Positions 34,372-45,889 of a stretch of 64,000 nucleotides of DNA are shown here, piece after piece. The stretch is taken from positions 310,001-374,000 of the forward strand of contig NW_017385991.1 of assembly GCF_000237925.1 (NCBI RefSeq), read 5' to 3'. The position numbers were made by a program, and so were the translations under genes. The notes beneath the pieces were generated by a model. That model saw only the letters and a list, made by a program, of their open reading frames with translations, had not been told where the DNA came from and made no database searches. The DNA comes from Schistosoma mansoni (taxonomy: Eukaryota > Platyhelminthes > Trematoda > Strigeidida > Schistosomatidae). The first letter of the stretch is position 1; every line of letters starts with the position of its first letter.

Positions 34372-35092
34372 GCTTATCAACTTGCTCATTATTCAAATCC
34401 TATATTGGTTGATATACTGATCAACTGTACACAACTCCTCCTCAACATTGCCTAACAAGACAACCAGTGAACTAGGACAAACAGTCAGGTGTTCGTCGAC
34501 CGACTAGTCGAACGACGAGCACACCGTGACGATTCAGTGACACAGTACGTGATGACGTGTGATGAGTGATGTGACAGTGACGATGGTGATGGTGACAATT
34601 GCAGATGAGGCAGATGAAGAGACGTGGATAGCACTGATGTGGACTCACCTCTCCCAATCTCCGGTTTCATGACTGTTTGGTTAGTTGACAGTCGGCTTTC
34701 ACATCCTCATCGAACGATCGACTGATAGACTGGTGTGTGTAAGTGTGTGCACTTGAACATCACATGATTGATCACCCGTACACCAGACAGATGAATGGAT
34801 GAATTGACTGGCTGACTGGCCAACCGTCGTGTAGTGTGTTTGAAAGCTACATTGGTTGATTGATTGATTGATTGATTGGTTGGTTGGTTGACTGGTCGAA
34901 TAGATTATTGATTGCAAACTACGGTGATGGTGTGATCGATTGACTGTCTTACTGACTGAAGACACTTGTGTGTTTGTAGAGTGTTTGAGACAGTGGCGAA
35001 ATTGATGCGTGGTTCAGTGAGTGGACGAGATGTAGGAGGATTGTAGGAGTGAGTGAATGGTGGACGGAGTGTTGTGTGTGGGAGATTCGTCG

Positions 35093-35165
35093 GCCTCCAT
35101 AGCTCAGTGGTTAGAGCACTGGTCTTGTAAACCAGGGGTCGGGAGTTCGATCCTCCCTGGGGGCA
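35093..35165 (+). tRNA. tRNA-Thr(TGT), copy 10
   Basis: Identical gene. The downstream spacer lacks an 11-base CTCACCACACA segment. Confidence 0.97.
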
Positions 35166-35924
35166 GCGGCTTTTGGGAGCTCGTCACACCATAACACCAT
35201 AACACCCTACACATTCACACACACTATCCCCTAACATACACCCAGTACATCGGACTCAACCAAACTTCCACAAACACAGTCACTTCAACACTCAATCATA
35301 CATCCTCTCACTCCACTCCACTAATACCACACATCACGGAGCATGCTCACACAGAACGACATCCACATGCCGACACTGTCACATCGCACTTTCCACCCTC
35401 CATCTTACACTGCACAGCCTGATATTTGTCTACCGGTCAAGGCTTCCTCATCATTGCATCCACTCACCTATTTGTCAGTCATTGTTCACTCTCTTCAAAC
35501 ACACACTTACACACACATTCGTTGTAACAGACAACTTCCACGTTTCAGCTCGAATGTAGGTGACGTGATCTGTGTGTGGATGCATTCAGAGTCGGTCAGT
35601 CAAATGATCCAGTGTATTTTGGTCTTGTCCATCCGCCTAACTGAAAGCCTGTCACAATTTCGAATGGTGCACATTGTGCAAATGTGTGAATTGTGAGTGT
35701 GTCAGTGCTGTTGGAAAGTAGTCGATTGGTGAGCGAATAGTTTCGGTTAGCGATGGGACAGTGAAGAGAAGTGGGAGATGTTGGTGCGTGAAACGGGATT
35801 GATGCGACATTTGTTTGTAGTGGAGTGGATACAGTGCAGTGGACTACGAGTGGACAACGTTGAGTGAGAGAGTGACGAGTGTGTGTGTGTGTGTGCGTTG
35901 TGTGTTGTGTGAATTAAAAGCCGA

Positions 35925-35996
35925 CTCCTCGACCGGGAATCGAACCCGGGCCTTCCACGTGACAGGCGGAGATACTCACCACTATACTATCGAGGA
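35925..35996 (-). tRNA. tRNA-Asp(GTC), copy 9
   Basis: Identical to Asp copy 1, fully paired T-stem. Confidence 0.97.
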
Positions 35997-36785
35997 GCAC
36001 GTCGTCGTCACCACTATCACCACACTCAAAACTAAGCCTAACTCAACCCCAAACTCAAATTATCAACAACCAATAGACGTCAACGCACACACACACACAC
36101 ACACACTATCCATCATACACTACCGACAACAACAACTAACACAACACTCTTGCATTCATGAACAAACTCACAGATGACCACATAGACAGAAAGTCACATC
36201 GAACCAAACACAACATACTATCTCACGCTTATCAACTTGCTCATTATTCAAATCCTATATTGGTTGATATACTGATCAACTGTACACAACTCCTCCTCAA
36301 CATTGCCTAACAAGACAACCAGTGAACTAGGACAAACAGTCAGGTGTTCGTCGACCGACTAGTCGAACGACGAGCACACCGTGACGATTCAGTGACACAG
36401 TACGTGATGACGTGTGATGAGTGATGTGACAGTGACGACGGTGATGGTGACAATTGCAGATGAGGCAGATGAAGAGACGTGGATAGCACTGATGTGGACT
36501 CACCTCTCCCAATCTCCGGTTTCATGACTGTTTGGTTAGTTGACAGTCGGCTTTCACATCCTCATCGAACGATCGACTGATAGACTGGTGTGTGTAAGTG
36601 TGTGCACTTGAACATCACATGATTGATCACCCGTACACCAGACAGATGAATGGATGAATTGACTGGCTGACTGGCCAACCGTCGTGTAGTGTGTTTGAAA
36701 GCTACATTGGTTGATTGATTGATTGATTGATTGGTTGGTTGGTTGACGGGTCGAATAGATTATTGATTGCAAACTATGATGATGG

Positions 36786-36993
36786 TGTAGTGACCGGCCA
36801 GTCTCGATAAGAACACGATTGGAATAATAGAAACAATTATTATTATTGTAACCAATTGTACCAGAGTTTGTTTTACTGTTTTTGTTTAACTGTATCCTTT
36901 TCACTTCTTGTTCTATATATACCGCCTGGTATGGTTCGAGCTTGCTCACGCACTGCTTGTTCGCTTGTACTCTTTGGCACGTCTTCGGTATTA
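36786..36993 (+). mobile_element. Gypsy-1 LTR, left part, at an array breakpoint
   Basis: Starts TGTAGTGACCGGCCAGTCTC and aligns over about 205 bases with the 3' LTR at 45295, with about seven substitutions and two small indels. It begins right after unit sequence ending GATGATGG and runs into the gap. It is either the 5' LTR of the element at 40430-45651 or a second LTR copy. Confidence 0.85.
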
Positions 36994-37193
36994 NNNNNNN
37001 NNNNNNNNNNNNNNNNNNNNNNNNNNNNNNNNNNNNNNNNNNNNNNNNNNNNNNNNNNNNNNNNNNNNNNNNNNNNNNNNNNNNNNNNNNNNNNNNNNNN
37101 NNNNNNNNNNNNNNNNNNNNNNNNNNNNNNNNNNNNNNNNNNNNNNNNNNNNNNNNNNNNNNNNNNNNNNNNNNNNNNNNNNNNNNNNNNNNN
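36994..37193. other. Assembly gap, 200 N
   Basis: Exactly 200 N, entered from inside an LTR and left in unrelated sequence, so the join is suspect. Confidence 0.99.
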
Positions 37194-37310
37194 AAGAATT
37201 TTTCTTCTATTCATCCAAAGTTACCAATTTTCACCTGACCTTCATTAAAGAAATTCTCTTTCTCTCTTAGATAATAATTGATTTGAAGAATTTCTTTCTG
37301 AAAAAAAGAA
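37194..37310. other. Unidentified AT-rich sequence at a contig start
   Basis: Not part of the unit and not part of the LTR. Array sequence resumes at 37311 (CAGGTGTTCGTCGACC). Too short to classify. Confidence 0.6.
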
Positions 37311-37901
37311 CAGGTGTTCGTCGACCGACTAGTCGAACGACGAGCACACCGTGACGATTCAGTGACACAGTACGTGATGACGTGTGATGAGTGATGTGAC
37401 AGTGACGATGGTGATGGTGACAATTGCAGATGAGGCAGATGAAGAGACGTGGATAGCACTGATGTGGACTCACCTCTCCCAATCTCCGGTTTCATGACTG
37501 TTTGGTTAGTTGACAGTCGGCTTTCACATCCTCATCGAACGATCGACTGATAGACTGGTGTGTGTAAGTGTGTGCACTTGAACATCACATGATTGATCAG
37601 CCGTACACCAGACAGATGAATGGATGAATTGACTGGCTGACTGGCCAACCGTCGTGTAGTGTGTTTGAAAGCTACATTGGTTGATTGATTGGTTGGTTGA
37701 CTGGTCGAATAGATTATTGATTGCAAACTACGGTGATGGTGTGATCGATTGACTGTCTTACTGACTGAAGACACTTGTGTGTTTGTAGAGTGTTTGAGAC
37801 AGTGGCGAAATTGATGCGTGGTTCAGTGAGTGGACGAGATGTAGGAGGATTGTAGGAGTGAGTGAATGGTGGACGGAGTGTTGTGTGTGGGAGATTCGTC
37901 G

Positions 37902-37974
37902 GCCTCCATAGCTCAGTGGTTAGAGCACTGGTCTTGTAAACCAGGGGTCGGGAGTTCGATCCTCCCTGGGGGCA
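37902..37974 (+). tRNA. tRNA-Thr(TGT), copy 11
   Basis: Identical gene. The upstream GATT/GGTT run is the shortest in the array. Confidence 0.97.
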
Positions 37975-38744
37975 GCGGCTTTTGGGAGCTCGTCACACCA
38001 TAACACCATAACACCCTACACATTCACACACACTCACCACACACTATCCCCTAACATACACCCAGTACATCGGACTCAACCAAACTTCCACAAACACAGT
38101 CACTTCAACACTCAATCATACATCCTCTCACTCCACTCCACTAATACCACACATCACGGAGCATGCTCACACAGAACGACATCCACATGCCGACACTGTC
38201 ACATCGCACTTTCCACCCTCCATCTTACACTGCACAGCCTGATATTTGTCTACCGGTCAAGGCTTCCTCATCATTGCATCCACTCACCTATTTGTCAGTC
38301 ATTGTTCACTCTCTTCAAACACACACTTACACACACATTCGTTGTAACAGACAACTTCCACGTTTCAGCTCGAATGTAGGTGACGTGATCTGTGTGTGGA
38401 TGCATTCAGAGTCGGTCAGTCAAATGATCCAGTGTATTTTGGTCTTGTCCATCCGCCTAACTGAAAGCCTGTCGCAATTTCGAATGGTGCACATTGTGCA
38501 AATGTGTGAATTGTGAGTGTGTCAGTGCTGTTGGAAAGTAGTCGATTGGTGAGCGAATAGTTTCGGTTAGCGATGGGACAGTGAAGAGAAGTGGGAGATG
38601 TTGGTGCGTGAAACGGGATTGATGCGACATTTGTTTGTAGTGGAGTGGATACAGTGCAGTGGACTACGAGTGGACAACGTTGAGTGAGAGAGTGACGAGT
38701 GTGTGTGTGTGTGTGCGTTGCGCGTTGTGTGAATTAAAAGCCGA

Positions 38745-38816
38745 CTCCTCGACCGGGAATCGAACCCGGGCCTTCCACGTGACAGGCGGAGATACTCACC
38801 ACTATACTATCGAGGA
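38745..38816 (-). tRNA. tRNA-Asp(GTC), copy 10
   Basis: Identical to Asp copy 1. The neighbouring flank has GCGCGTTGTG in place of GTGTGTTGTG. Confidence 0.97.
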
Positions 38817-39767
38817 GCACGTCGTCGTCACCACTATCACCACACTCAAAACTAAGCCTAACTCAACCCCAAACTCAAATTATCAACAACCAATAGACGT
38901 CAACGCACACACACACACACACACACTATCCATCATACACTACCGACAACAACAACTAACACAACACTCTTGCATTCATGAACAAACTCACAGATGACCA
39001 CATAGACAGAAAGTCACATCGAACCAAACACAACATACTATCTCACGCTTATCAACTTGCTCATTATTCAAATCCTATATTGGTTGATATACTGATCAAC
39101 TGTACACAACTCCTCCTCAACATTGCCTAACAAGACAACCAGTGAACTAGGACAAACAGTCAGGTGTTCGTCGACCGACTAGTCGAACGACGAGCACACC
39201 GTGACGATTCAGTGACACAGTACGTGATGACGTGTGATGAGTGATGTGACAGTGACGATGGTGATGGTGACAATTGCAGATGAGGCAGATGAAGAGACGT
39301 GGATAGCACTGATGTGGACTCACCTCTCCCAATCTCCGGTTTCATGACTGTTTGGTTAGTTGACAGTCGGCTTTCACATCCTCATCGAACGATCGACTGA
39401 TAGACTGGTGTGTGTAAGTGTGTGCACTTGAACATCACATGATTGATCACCCGTACACCAGACAGATGAATGGATGAATTGACTGGCTGACTGGCCAACC
39501 GTCGTGTAGTGTGTTTGAAAGCTACATTGGTTGATTGATTGATTGATTGATTGGTTGGTTGGTTGACTGGTCGAATGGATTATTGATTGCAAACTACGGT
39601 GATGGTGTGATCGATTGACTGTCTTACTGACTGAAGACACTTGTGTGTTTGTAGAGTGTTTGAGACAGTGGCGAAATTGATGCGTGGTTCAGTGAGTGGA
39701 CGAGATGTAGGAGGATTGTAGGAGTGAGTGAATGGTGGACGGAGTGTTGTGTGTGGGAGATTCGTCG

Positions 39768-39840
39768 GCCTCCATAGCTCAGTGGTTAGAGCACTGGTCT
39801 TGTAAACCAGGGGTCGGGAGTTCGATCCTCCCTGGGGGCA
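39768..39840 (+). tRNA. tRNA-Thr(TGT), copy 12
   Basis: Identical gene. The spacer combines two rare variants: one missing ATAACACC repeat and CAGTCATGC. The contig ends at 40229 before the Asp gene. Confidence 0.97.
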
Positions 39841-40229
39841 GCGGCTTTTGGGAGCTCGTCACACCATAACACCCTACACATTCACACACACTCACCACAC
39901 ACTATCCCCTAACATACACCCAGTACATCGGACTCAACCAAACTTCCACAAACACAGTCACTTCAACACTCAGTCATGCATCCTCTCACTCCACTCCACT
40001 AATACCACACATCACGGAGCATGCTCACACAGAACGACATCCACATGCCGACACTGTCACATCGCACTTTCCACCCTCCATCTTACACTGCACAGCCTGA
40101 TATTTGTCTACCGGTCAAGGCTTCCTCATCATTGCATCCACTCACCTATTTGTCAGTCATTGTTCACTCTCTTCAAACACACACTTACACACACATTCGT
40201 TGTAACAGACAACTTCCACGTTTCAGCTC

Positions 40230-40429
40230 NNNNNNNNNNNNNNNNNNNNNNNNNNNNNNNNNNNNNNNNNNNNNNNNNNNNNNNNNNNNNNNNNNNNNNN
40301 NNNNNNNNNNNNNNNNNNNNNNNNNNNNNNNNNNNNNNNNNNNNNNNNNNNNNNNNNNNNNNNNNNNNNNNNNNNNNNNNNNNNNNNNNNNNNNNNNNNN
40401 NNNNNNNNNNNNNNNNNNNNNNNNNNNNN
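40230..40429. other. Assembly gap, 200 N
   Basis: Exactly 200 N between mid-unit array sequence and internal Gypsy sequence. Any 5' LTR and primer-binding site of the element would lie in missing sequence. Confidence 0.99.
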
Positions 40430-40609
40430 TGAATCTCATTTACCTGCCTGCAGGCTCTTGGGGAGTGACATATGCAGTCCACAAGTATTCCCCATCGAAC
40501 TCTATACTGGGCAATCCTTTGCAATTTCTACTCGTCTATTTATCTATCCACATCTGTTGCATATATTCGTATTGATATTTTTCAATATATAATATTTTGG
40601 CAACTTAAT

Positions 40610-41476
40610 ATGGTAGATAACGATAAGAATAACATAAATATGATAGACTCCGAGATACAGGTTATCAGTTTCCGACCGGTTCCTTTCATCCCCCATGATC
40701 CAGAAGTCTGGTTCGCGGCACTGGAATCTCAATTTGAGATCCGCCGCATAACCAATCAAAGGCAGAAGTACGCCTACGCTTTGGAATCATTGCCCGGGGA
40801 TCACCTAACCGTTGTCCGTGAGGTTGTCCTCAATCCGAACGTTCCAAACGTTTATGACCGTCTTAAGGATGCCATCCTTCGACATTCCCTCCCATCAAGA
40901 GAGGAAAGATTGAGGACACTATTAGCACGTCACCCTATGGGTGATGCTAAGCCGAGCCACCACCTCACGCGCCTGCAATCCCTTGCAGGAAACATGACAG
41001 CTGACTCTGAGATAGTCAAAGAGTTGTGGTTCGAAGCCTTACCAGTCAGTATCCAGCCAACCCTTACGGCTCTGCTCGAGGACACCCCGCTCAACAAGGT
41101 GGCCCTCATAGCAGATAAGATTCTGGCACGAGTTAACACCAAAGGCGACCATTTAGTTGCTAGTTTTTCCCGTTCTAACATTGATCTCGATGCTAGACGA
41201 CCTCCGGCTCATGGGGATAGGGACAGATGTATCCATACTCGTCTCAGTTTCCGAGACCGCGCAAATGTGCCAGCCCCCTACGTCCCCCGACCCAGGTCAC
41301 AATCTCGAAAAGCCGTAACGACTCGCCCCAAGCGGGCATCTTCCAAGCCACGCCAGAAGGCGGTTTCGGAAGCGAGTCCAGGTTGGTGCTGTTTCCACCG
41401 TGCTTTCGGAGCCGGTGCCCGTCATTGTCGAGCTCCCTGCTCATACAAGGCGGGAAACTTCACAGCCGGCGAGTAA
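40610..41476 (+). CDS. gag: Gypsy-1 Gag polyprotein
   Basis: Structural protein that packages the element RNA. 288 residues from the ATG at 40610; the frame is open further upstream, but this is the first Met followed by gag-like sequence ([17 protein letters not shown]). The capsid-like region has [25 protein letters not shown] and [11 protein letters not shown] blocks as in CsRn1-type Gag. Near the C-terminus lies [18 protein letters not shown], spacing C-x2-H-x9-C-x3-C, the CHCC motif of this group. TAA at 41474-41476 sits inside the stem of the frameshift signal. Confidence 0.9.
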   Translation: MVDNDKNNINMIDSEIQVISFRPVPFIPHDPEVWFAALESQFEIRRITNQRQKYAYALESLPGDHLTVVREVVLNPNVPNVYDRLKDAILRHSLPSREERLRTLLARHPMGDAKPSHHLTRLQSLAGNMTADSEIVKELWFEALPVSIQPTLTALLEDTPLNKVALIADKILARVNTKGDHLVASFSRSNIDLDARRPPAHGDRDRCIHTRLSFRDRANVPAPYVPRPRSQSRKAVTTRPKRASSKPRQKAVSEASPGWCCFHRAFGAGARHCRAPCSYKAGNFTAGE

Positions 41477-41496
41477 ATGCGGCCGTACTCGCCGGC
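41452..41496 (+). promoter_or_regulatory. Gag-Pol -1 ribosomal frameshift signal
   Basis: Slippery heptamer G GGA AAC at 41452-41458, in the gag reading frame. A 6-base spacer follows, then an 11-bp perfect hairpin: 41465-41475 (GCCGGCGAGTA) pairs with 41486-41496 (TACTCGCCGGC) around a 10-base loop. The pol frame is -1 relative to gag and is open across this point. GGGAAAC is a known functional -1 heptamer in other systems. The gag stop lies within the stem, as is usual. Confidence 0.85.
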
Positions 41497-44400
41497 ACTT
41501 CACCTCAGGTTGGCCGTTTATTTTATGTGCACGATTATCGCACCAACGCTAGGTACCTTGTGGATACGGGTGCCCAAGTTTCTGTCGTACCTATCGGTAA
41601 CAGTAAGTCTCAAGCCACTATGCTTCGACTACGCGCTGCGAATGGCTCAGTCATTCCCACCTATGGTACACGACAACTTACGGTCAACCTGAGCAACCGA
41701 CGACAGTATCTGTGGACGTTCATCATTGCCGATGTTCCCACAGCTATACTCGGTATCGATTTCCTACAGCACTATGAACTGCTAGTCGATTCACGTAGGC
41801 TGCAGCTAATTGATACTTCGTCGAACAGCAACTTTATGGGCTCTAAAGCCCACACAAACGCGTACCGAATCACAGGTGTATTTCATTCGCGTGACGATTT
41901 ATTCCACGTTTTATTTCAGAAATTCCCCAAATTAACTAAACCTCTCGAGGAGACTCCATCGGTGACCAATCGTGTGGTACACCACATAGTCACCCGCGGA
42001 CCACCAGTCACGGCAAGACCTCGCCGACTGGCACCGGACAAATTAGCTTTCGCTAAACGTGAGTTTGACAATTTACTAGCTACTGGTATTATTCGTCCTT
42101 CTCACAGTCCTTGGGCCTCACCTCTCCACATGGTTCGAAAGAAGGATGGGGTTAGTTGGAGACCATGCGGAGACTACCGAGCGTTAAACACAGCTACACG
42201 TTTCGATAGCTATCCCATCCCCCACATACATGACATCACGGCATCACTCAAGGGCACGACAATTTTTTCCAAGATCGATCTGATACGAGCATATCATCAG
42301 ATCCCAGTCGCTCTTGAAGATATAGAGAAAACTGCCATCACGACTCTTTTCGGTTTATTTGAGTTCCTACGAATGCCATTTGGATTACGGAATGCTGCTC
42401 AAACTTTCCAAAGGTTTATCGATAGCATTGTACGAGACCTAGATTTTGTTCACGTCTATATTGATGACCTGCTAATCGCATCATCAAACGTAGATGAACA
42501 TTATCAACACCTGACGCTACTATTCCAGCGCCTTTCGGATAATGGAATAATAGTCAACCCCGACAAGTGTGAACTCGGGAAGAAGGAAATAAAATTCTTA
42601 GGTCATGTTATTAAGCATGAGGGTATTCTACCTTGTGAGGATAAAGTACGTACTATAAAGGAGTACACTGTACCGTCCACACTCAAGGAACTGAAGGCAT
42701 TTCTCGGTTTGGTCAACTTCTACCGACGCTTCATTTCGCACGCGGCAGAACAGTTACGACCGTTAACCGATTTACTTCGCGGTAATCCACGCAAACTGGA
42801 ATGGAACGACGCCGCACGTACTGCATTTTCAGATATCAAAACGGCCCTAGCTCAAGCCACACTTCTCGTGCATCCTGACCCATCAGCCACGCTTAGTATA
42901 GCGGTTGATGCATCGGATTTCGCCATAGGAGCCGTTATGCAACAGAATATCTCCGGTAGTTGGCAGCCCCTCGAATTTTTCTCACGACGCCTCACTCCCA
43001 CGGAGACGAGATATAGCGCTTTTGGTCGCGAACTGCTAGCAGCCTACTGCGCCATCAAACATTTCCGGCACGCTGTAGAAGGTCGTAATTTCATCTTATT
43101 CACCGACCATAAGCCCTTAACGTATGCTCTGCATACCAAGTCTGACCGCTACTCACCACGAGAGTGCAGACATTTGGACTATATCTCCCAGTTCACGACA
43201 GACCTTCGTCACGTCAAAGGCGAGTCGAACTGTGTTGCTGATGCTTTATCACGTATCCAACTGAATGCAGTTACTTTGCCAGTGCTCGATCTACCTGCTA
43301 TGGCCGCCGCCCAAGCAAACGATACTTCATGCACGGAAGCACAACAGTCTACGTCCCTTCAATGTCGGGAAGTACCCCTAGCTACTAGCTCAGGTACTAT
43401 CCTATGTGATACTTCTACGGGCCTCCCTCGACCCATCGTACCCTCCGCTTATCGCCGTCTCGTCTTTGATGCCCTTCATGGTTTATCTCATCCTGGTATC
43501 GCAGCCACCCTACGCCTCATCACTGCACGATACGTCTGGCCGTCAATGAATAAAGATGTCCGTATGTGGGTAAAACAATGTTTACAATGTCAACGATCAA
43601 AAGTGCACAGGCACGTAGCTGCCCCTATTGGCACTTTCGCTACGCCTGATGCTCGCTTCGATCACGTTCACATAGACATTGTAGGACCATTACCACCATC
43701 GCACGGGTATGATCACATACTCACGTGCATTGATCGTTTCACAAGATGGCCCGAAGCTATTCCCATCACGTCTATTACGGCGGAGACAGTTGCTCACCGC
43801 TTCGTAGAACGATGGATAGCTATGTACGGTTGTCCCTCGACTGTCACGACTGACCGAGGACAACAATTTGAGTCCGCATTATTCTCCTCACTAACACGGC
43901 TGCTTGGTACGGAACGCATACGCACTACCGCCTACCATCCAGCATCAAACGGTTTAGTTGAACGGTTTCATCGCCAACTTAAAAGTGCTCTTCGAGCACA
44001 CGAAAACAACAATTGGTACGAAACCCTTCCGCTCGTCCTCCTGGGAATCAGAACGAGTCTAAAGGCAGATATTCAATGTTCCGCCGCTGAACTTGTTTAC
44101 GGCACGACATTGCGTCTGCCTGGGGAATTTTTCACACCACGGAGCAGCACTAAGTTCGGCGAATCAGACTACGTCCAACGACTGTCTGCATTCATGCGAA
44201 CACTGACTCCGGTGTCAACTCGTATACAACATCGACAGGTCGCTCTCCCTCGAGAGTTATCTACCTGTTCACATGTTTTCATACGAGTAGATTCGGTACG
44301 CAAACCTCTACAACAGCCTTACGAAGGACCTTTTCACGTGATTTCCCGTCACGAAAAGACCTTCAAGGTTGATCGACGTGGCCGCATCGAAACAGTCAGC

Positions 44401-44727
44401 ATTGATCGTCTCAAGCCAGCACACGTCGATGACAGTGCTATACCTGATAAGCCGAGACCCAATGTTAGACCCATCAGAGCTTCTAGCGGGATTTCTACAT
44501 CTACTTCGGATCCCACGCTAGATGCACCTAAGACCTCACTCTCACGTCCCAGTCAACAGCACGTGTCATCTGCCCCGTCTACGGACGAGACTTCCGTCTC
44601 ACGTCCAGACCTGCAGACCACACCGCCCTTGACTGCGGATGAGATTGCAGGCTCACGAGGTTCGAACGAGACTACCGTCTCACGTTCTGGTCGCCGAGTA
44701 CGCTTACCCGTACGCTTTCTCGACTAA
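41458..44727 (+). CDS. pol: Gypsy-1 Pol polyprotein
   Basis: About 1089 residues if entered by -1 frameshift. Protease active site DTG at 41563-41571 ([13 protein letters not shown]). Reverse transcriptase with [24 protein letters not shown] and catalytic YIDD at 42457-42468. RNase H with [12 protein letters not shown] and [11 protein letters not shown]. Integrase zinc finger with HGLSHPG and CLQC near 43579, then the core with D in HIDIVGPL, D in [10 protein letters not shown] and E in [12 protein letters not shown]-terminal [13 protein letters not shown] ... DRLKPA module follows. All key residues are present and there is no stop, so the copy may be recent or active. Confidence 0.93.
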   Translation, partial: LHSRRVNAAVLAGTSPQVGRLFYVHDYRTNARYLVDTGAQVSVVPIGNSKSQATMLRLRAANGSVIPTYGTRQLTVNLSNRRQYLWTFIIADVPTAILGIDFLQHYELLVDSRRLQLIDTSSNSNFMGSKAHTNAYRITGVFHSRDDLFHVLFQKFPKLTKPLEETPSVTNRVVHHIVTRGPPVTARPRRLAPDKLAFAKREFDNLLATGIIRPSHSPWASPLHMVRKKDGVSWRPCGDYRALNTATRFDSYPIPHIHDITASLKGTTIFSKIDLIRAYHQIPVALEDIEKTAITTLFGLFEFLRMPFGLRNAAQTFQRFIDSIVRDLDFVHVYIDDLLIASSNVDEHYQHLTLLFQRLSDNGIIVNPDKCELGKKEIKFLGHVIKHEGILPCEDKVRTIKEYTVPSTLKELKAFLGLVNFYRRFISHAAEQLRPLTDLLRGNPRKLEWNDAARTAFSDIKTALAQATLLVHPDPSATLSIAVDASDFAIGAVMQQNISGSWQPLEFFSRRLTPTETRYSAFGRELLAAYCAIKHFRHAVEGRNFILFTDHKPLTYALHTKSDRYSPRECRHLDYISQFTTDLRHVKGESNCVADALSRIQLNAVTLPVLDLPAMAAAQANDTSCTEAQQSTSLQCREVPLATSSGTILCDTSTGLPRPIVPSAYRRLVFDALHGLSHPGIAATLRLITARYVWPSMNKDVRMWVKQCLQCQRSKVHRHVAAPIGTFATPDARFDHVHIDIVGPLPPSHGYDHILTCIDRFTRWPEAIPITSITAETVAHRFVERWIAMYGCPSTVTTDRGQQFESALFSSLTRLLGTERIRTTAYHPASNGLVERFHRQLKSALRAHENNNWYETLPLVLLGIRTSLKADIQCSAAELVYGTTLRLPGEFFTPRSSTKFGESDYVQRLSAFMRTLTPVSTRIQHRQVALPRELSTCSHVFIRVDSVRKPLQQPYEGPFHVISRHEKTFKVDRRGRIETVSIDRLKPAHVDDSAIPDKPRPNVRPIRASSGISTSTSDPTLDAPKTSLSRPSQQHVSSAPSTDETSVSRPDLQTTPPLTADEIAGSRGSNETTVSRSGRRVRLPVRFLD

Positions 44728-45294
44728 CCTCATAACCAACTACGGATACAGTATAGGAATCTGCCCCTATACTACAAGAAAGCTACACTTTTCTCTTTTT
44801 CTATCATTTTTTTTGTTTACCCCGAGCCTACGCCTCCGACCATCGCTGTTACGGTATCGTCGACTTCAGTCAACTTTCGCGAAAGCTGGCCTGATCACCC
44901 ACGCTCTAGTCAACGCACTCAGTCGACCTCTCTGGCTCCAAATACGTATGATATACATTTGGTCCCAAACATGGTTATCCTGGTCGCATCTGGTTCCTTG
45001 GCTCAATCTGGTTTCGTCCTACGTCTGCAGCGTTTCTGGTCCGGACCTCTACGAACGCAACCTTCAGATTCTGGATACAAACCACTCTGGTGTAGCATGC
45101 TAATCCAAGCAATCAATACAGCACGTTCCTTCTGGTACCGTTCTACGTCAAAGACTTTTGGTGGCAACTCGAGGATCAACGATCACTCCCTGTTCTGCCA
45201 ACGTTTTCGTCCTACAATTGCACGTTTCGCGATCAGTCCCACGAATGAAACCGCTACGTATCGAAAGTGTAAATCCTTTCTAGCGGGGGGCTCC
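44728..45294 (+). other. Gypsy-1 3' non-coding part and purine-rich tract
   Basis: No supported frame. It ends in TCTAGCGGGGGGCTCC directly before the LTR; this G-rich run is the likely polypurine tract, interrupted by a CTCC end. Confidence 0.65.
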
Positions 45295-45651
45295 TGTAGT
45301 GACCGGCCAGTCTCGATAAGAACACGATTGGAATAATAGAAACAATTATTATTATTGTAACCAATTGTACCAGAGATTGTTTTACTGTATTTGTTTAACT
45401 GTATCCGTTTCACTTCTTGTTCCATATACCGCCTGGTTTGGTTCGAGCTTGCTCACGCACTGATTGTTCGCTTGTACTCTTTGGCACGTCTCGGTATTAT
45501 TTCGATACCACGAGATCGCCAATAAATATACTTGATCTGGACTAATAAAGCCTTCTGATTTACGGGCTATCAAGGGAACCAAGTCATATTTGTACGCAAA
45601 ATCGAATAGTAGTGGTGATCATAGTCCGCCCACGACTCGACATCCACTACA
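45295..45651 (+). mobile_element. Gypsy-1 3' LTR
   Basis: 357 bp. Termini TGTAGTG ... CACTACA form a perfect 7-base inverted repeat, the expected TG...CA ends. Flank on the right is AGACC then array sequence TGATCGATTG. The left flank of the LTR at 36786 is GATGG, so no matching target duplication can be seen. Confidence 0.9.
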
Positions 45652-45816
45652 AGACCTGATCGATTGACTGTCTTACTGACTGAAGACACTTGTGTGTTTG
45701 TAGAGTGTTTGAGACAGTGGCGAAATTGATGCGTGGTTCAGTGAGTGGACGAGATGTAGGAGGATTGTAGGAGTGAGTGAATGGTGGACGGAGTGTTGTG
45801 TGTGGGAGATTCGTCG

Positions 45817-45889
45817 GCCTCCATAGCTCAGTGGTTAGAGCACTGGTCTTGTAAACCAGGGGTCGGGAGTTCGATCCTCCCTGGGGGCA
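45817..45889 (+). tRNA. tRNA-Thr(TGT), copy 13
   Basis: Identical gene in the last, truncated unit, which resumes after the Gypsy LTR and stops at 46014. Confidence 0.97.

Larger units (their letters stand above)
40430..45651 (+). mobile_element. Gypsy-1: CsRn1-like LTR retrotransposon in the array
   Basis: Order: leader (40430-40609), gag, frameshift site, pol (protease, reverse transcriptase, RNase H, integrase), non-coding 3' part, purine-rich tract and 3' LTR. Gag with a CHCC motif and the pol order place it with the trematode CsRn1-type Gypsy elements. Both coding frames are free of stops. Array sequence resumes right after the LTR (CTGATCGATTGACTG from 45655), so it is inserted in the tRNA array. 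The 5' end is lost in the gap. Confidence 0.9.

Noticed and set aside
31487-37270. Open frames crossing N runs
   Set aside because: The frames are joined only through undefined bases, so the proteins are artefacts.
17461-40575. 117-codon and 104-112-codon frames in each array unit as protein genes
   Set aside because: The 112-codon frames run through the antisense of tRNA-Asp and CA microsatellites; the 117-codon frame is His/Thr/Ser-rich spacer. Conservation follows from unit identity.
41477-41692. Separate small ORF after gag
   Set aside because: It overlaps the protease in another frame; the pol frame has the DTG motif and continues for over 1000 codons.
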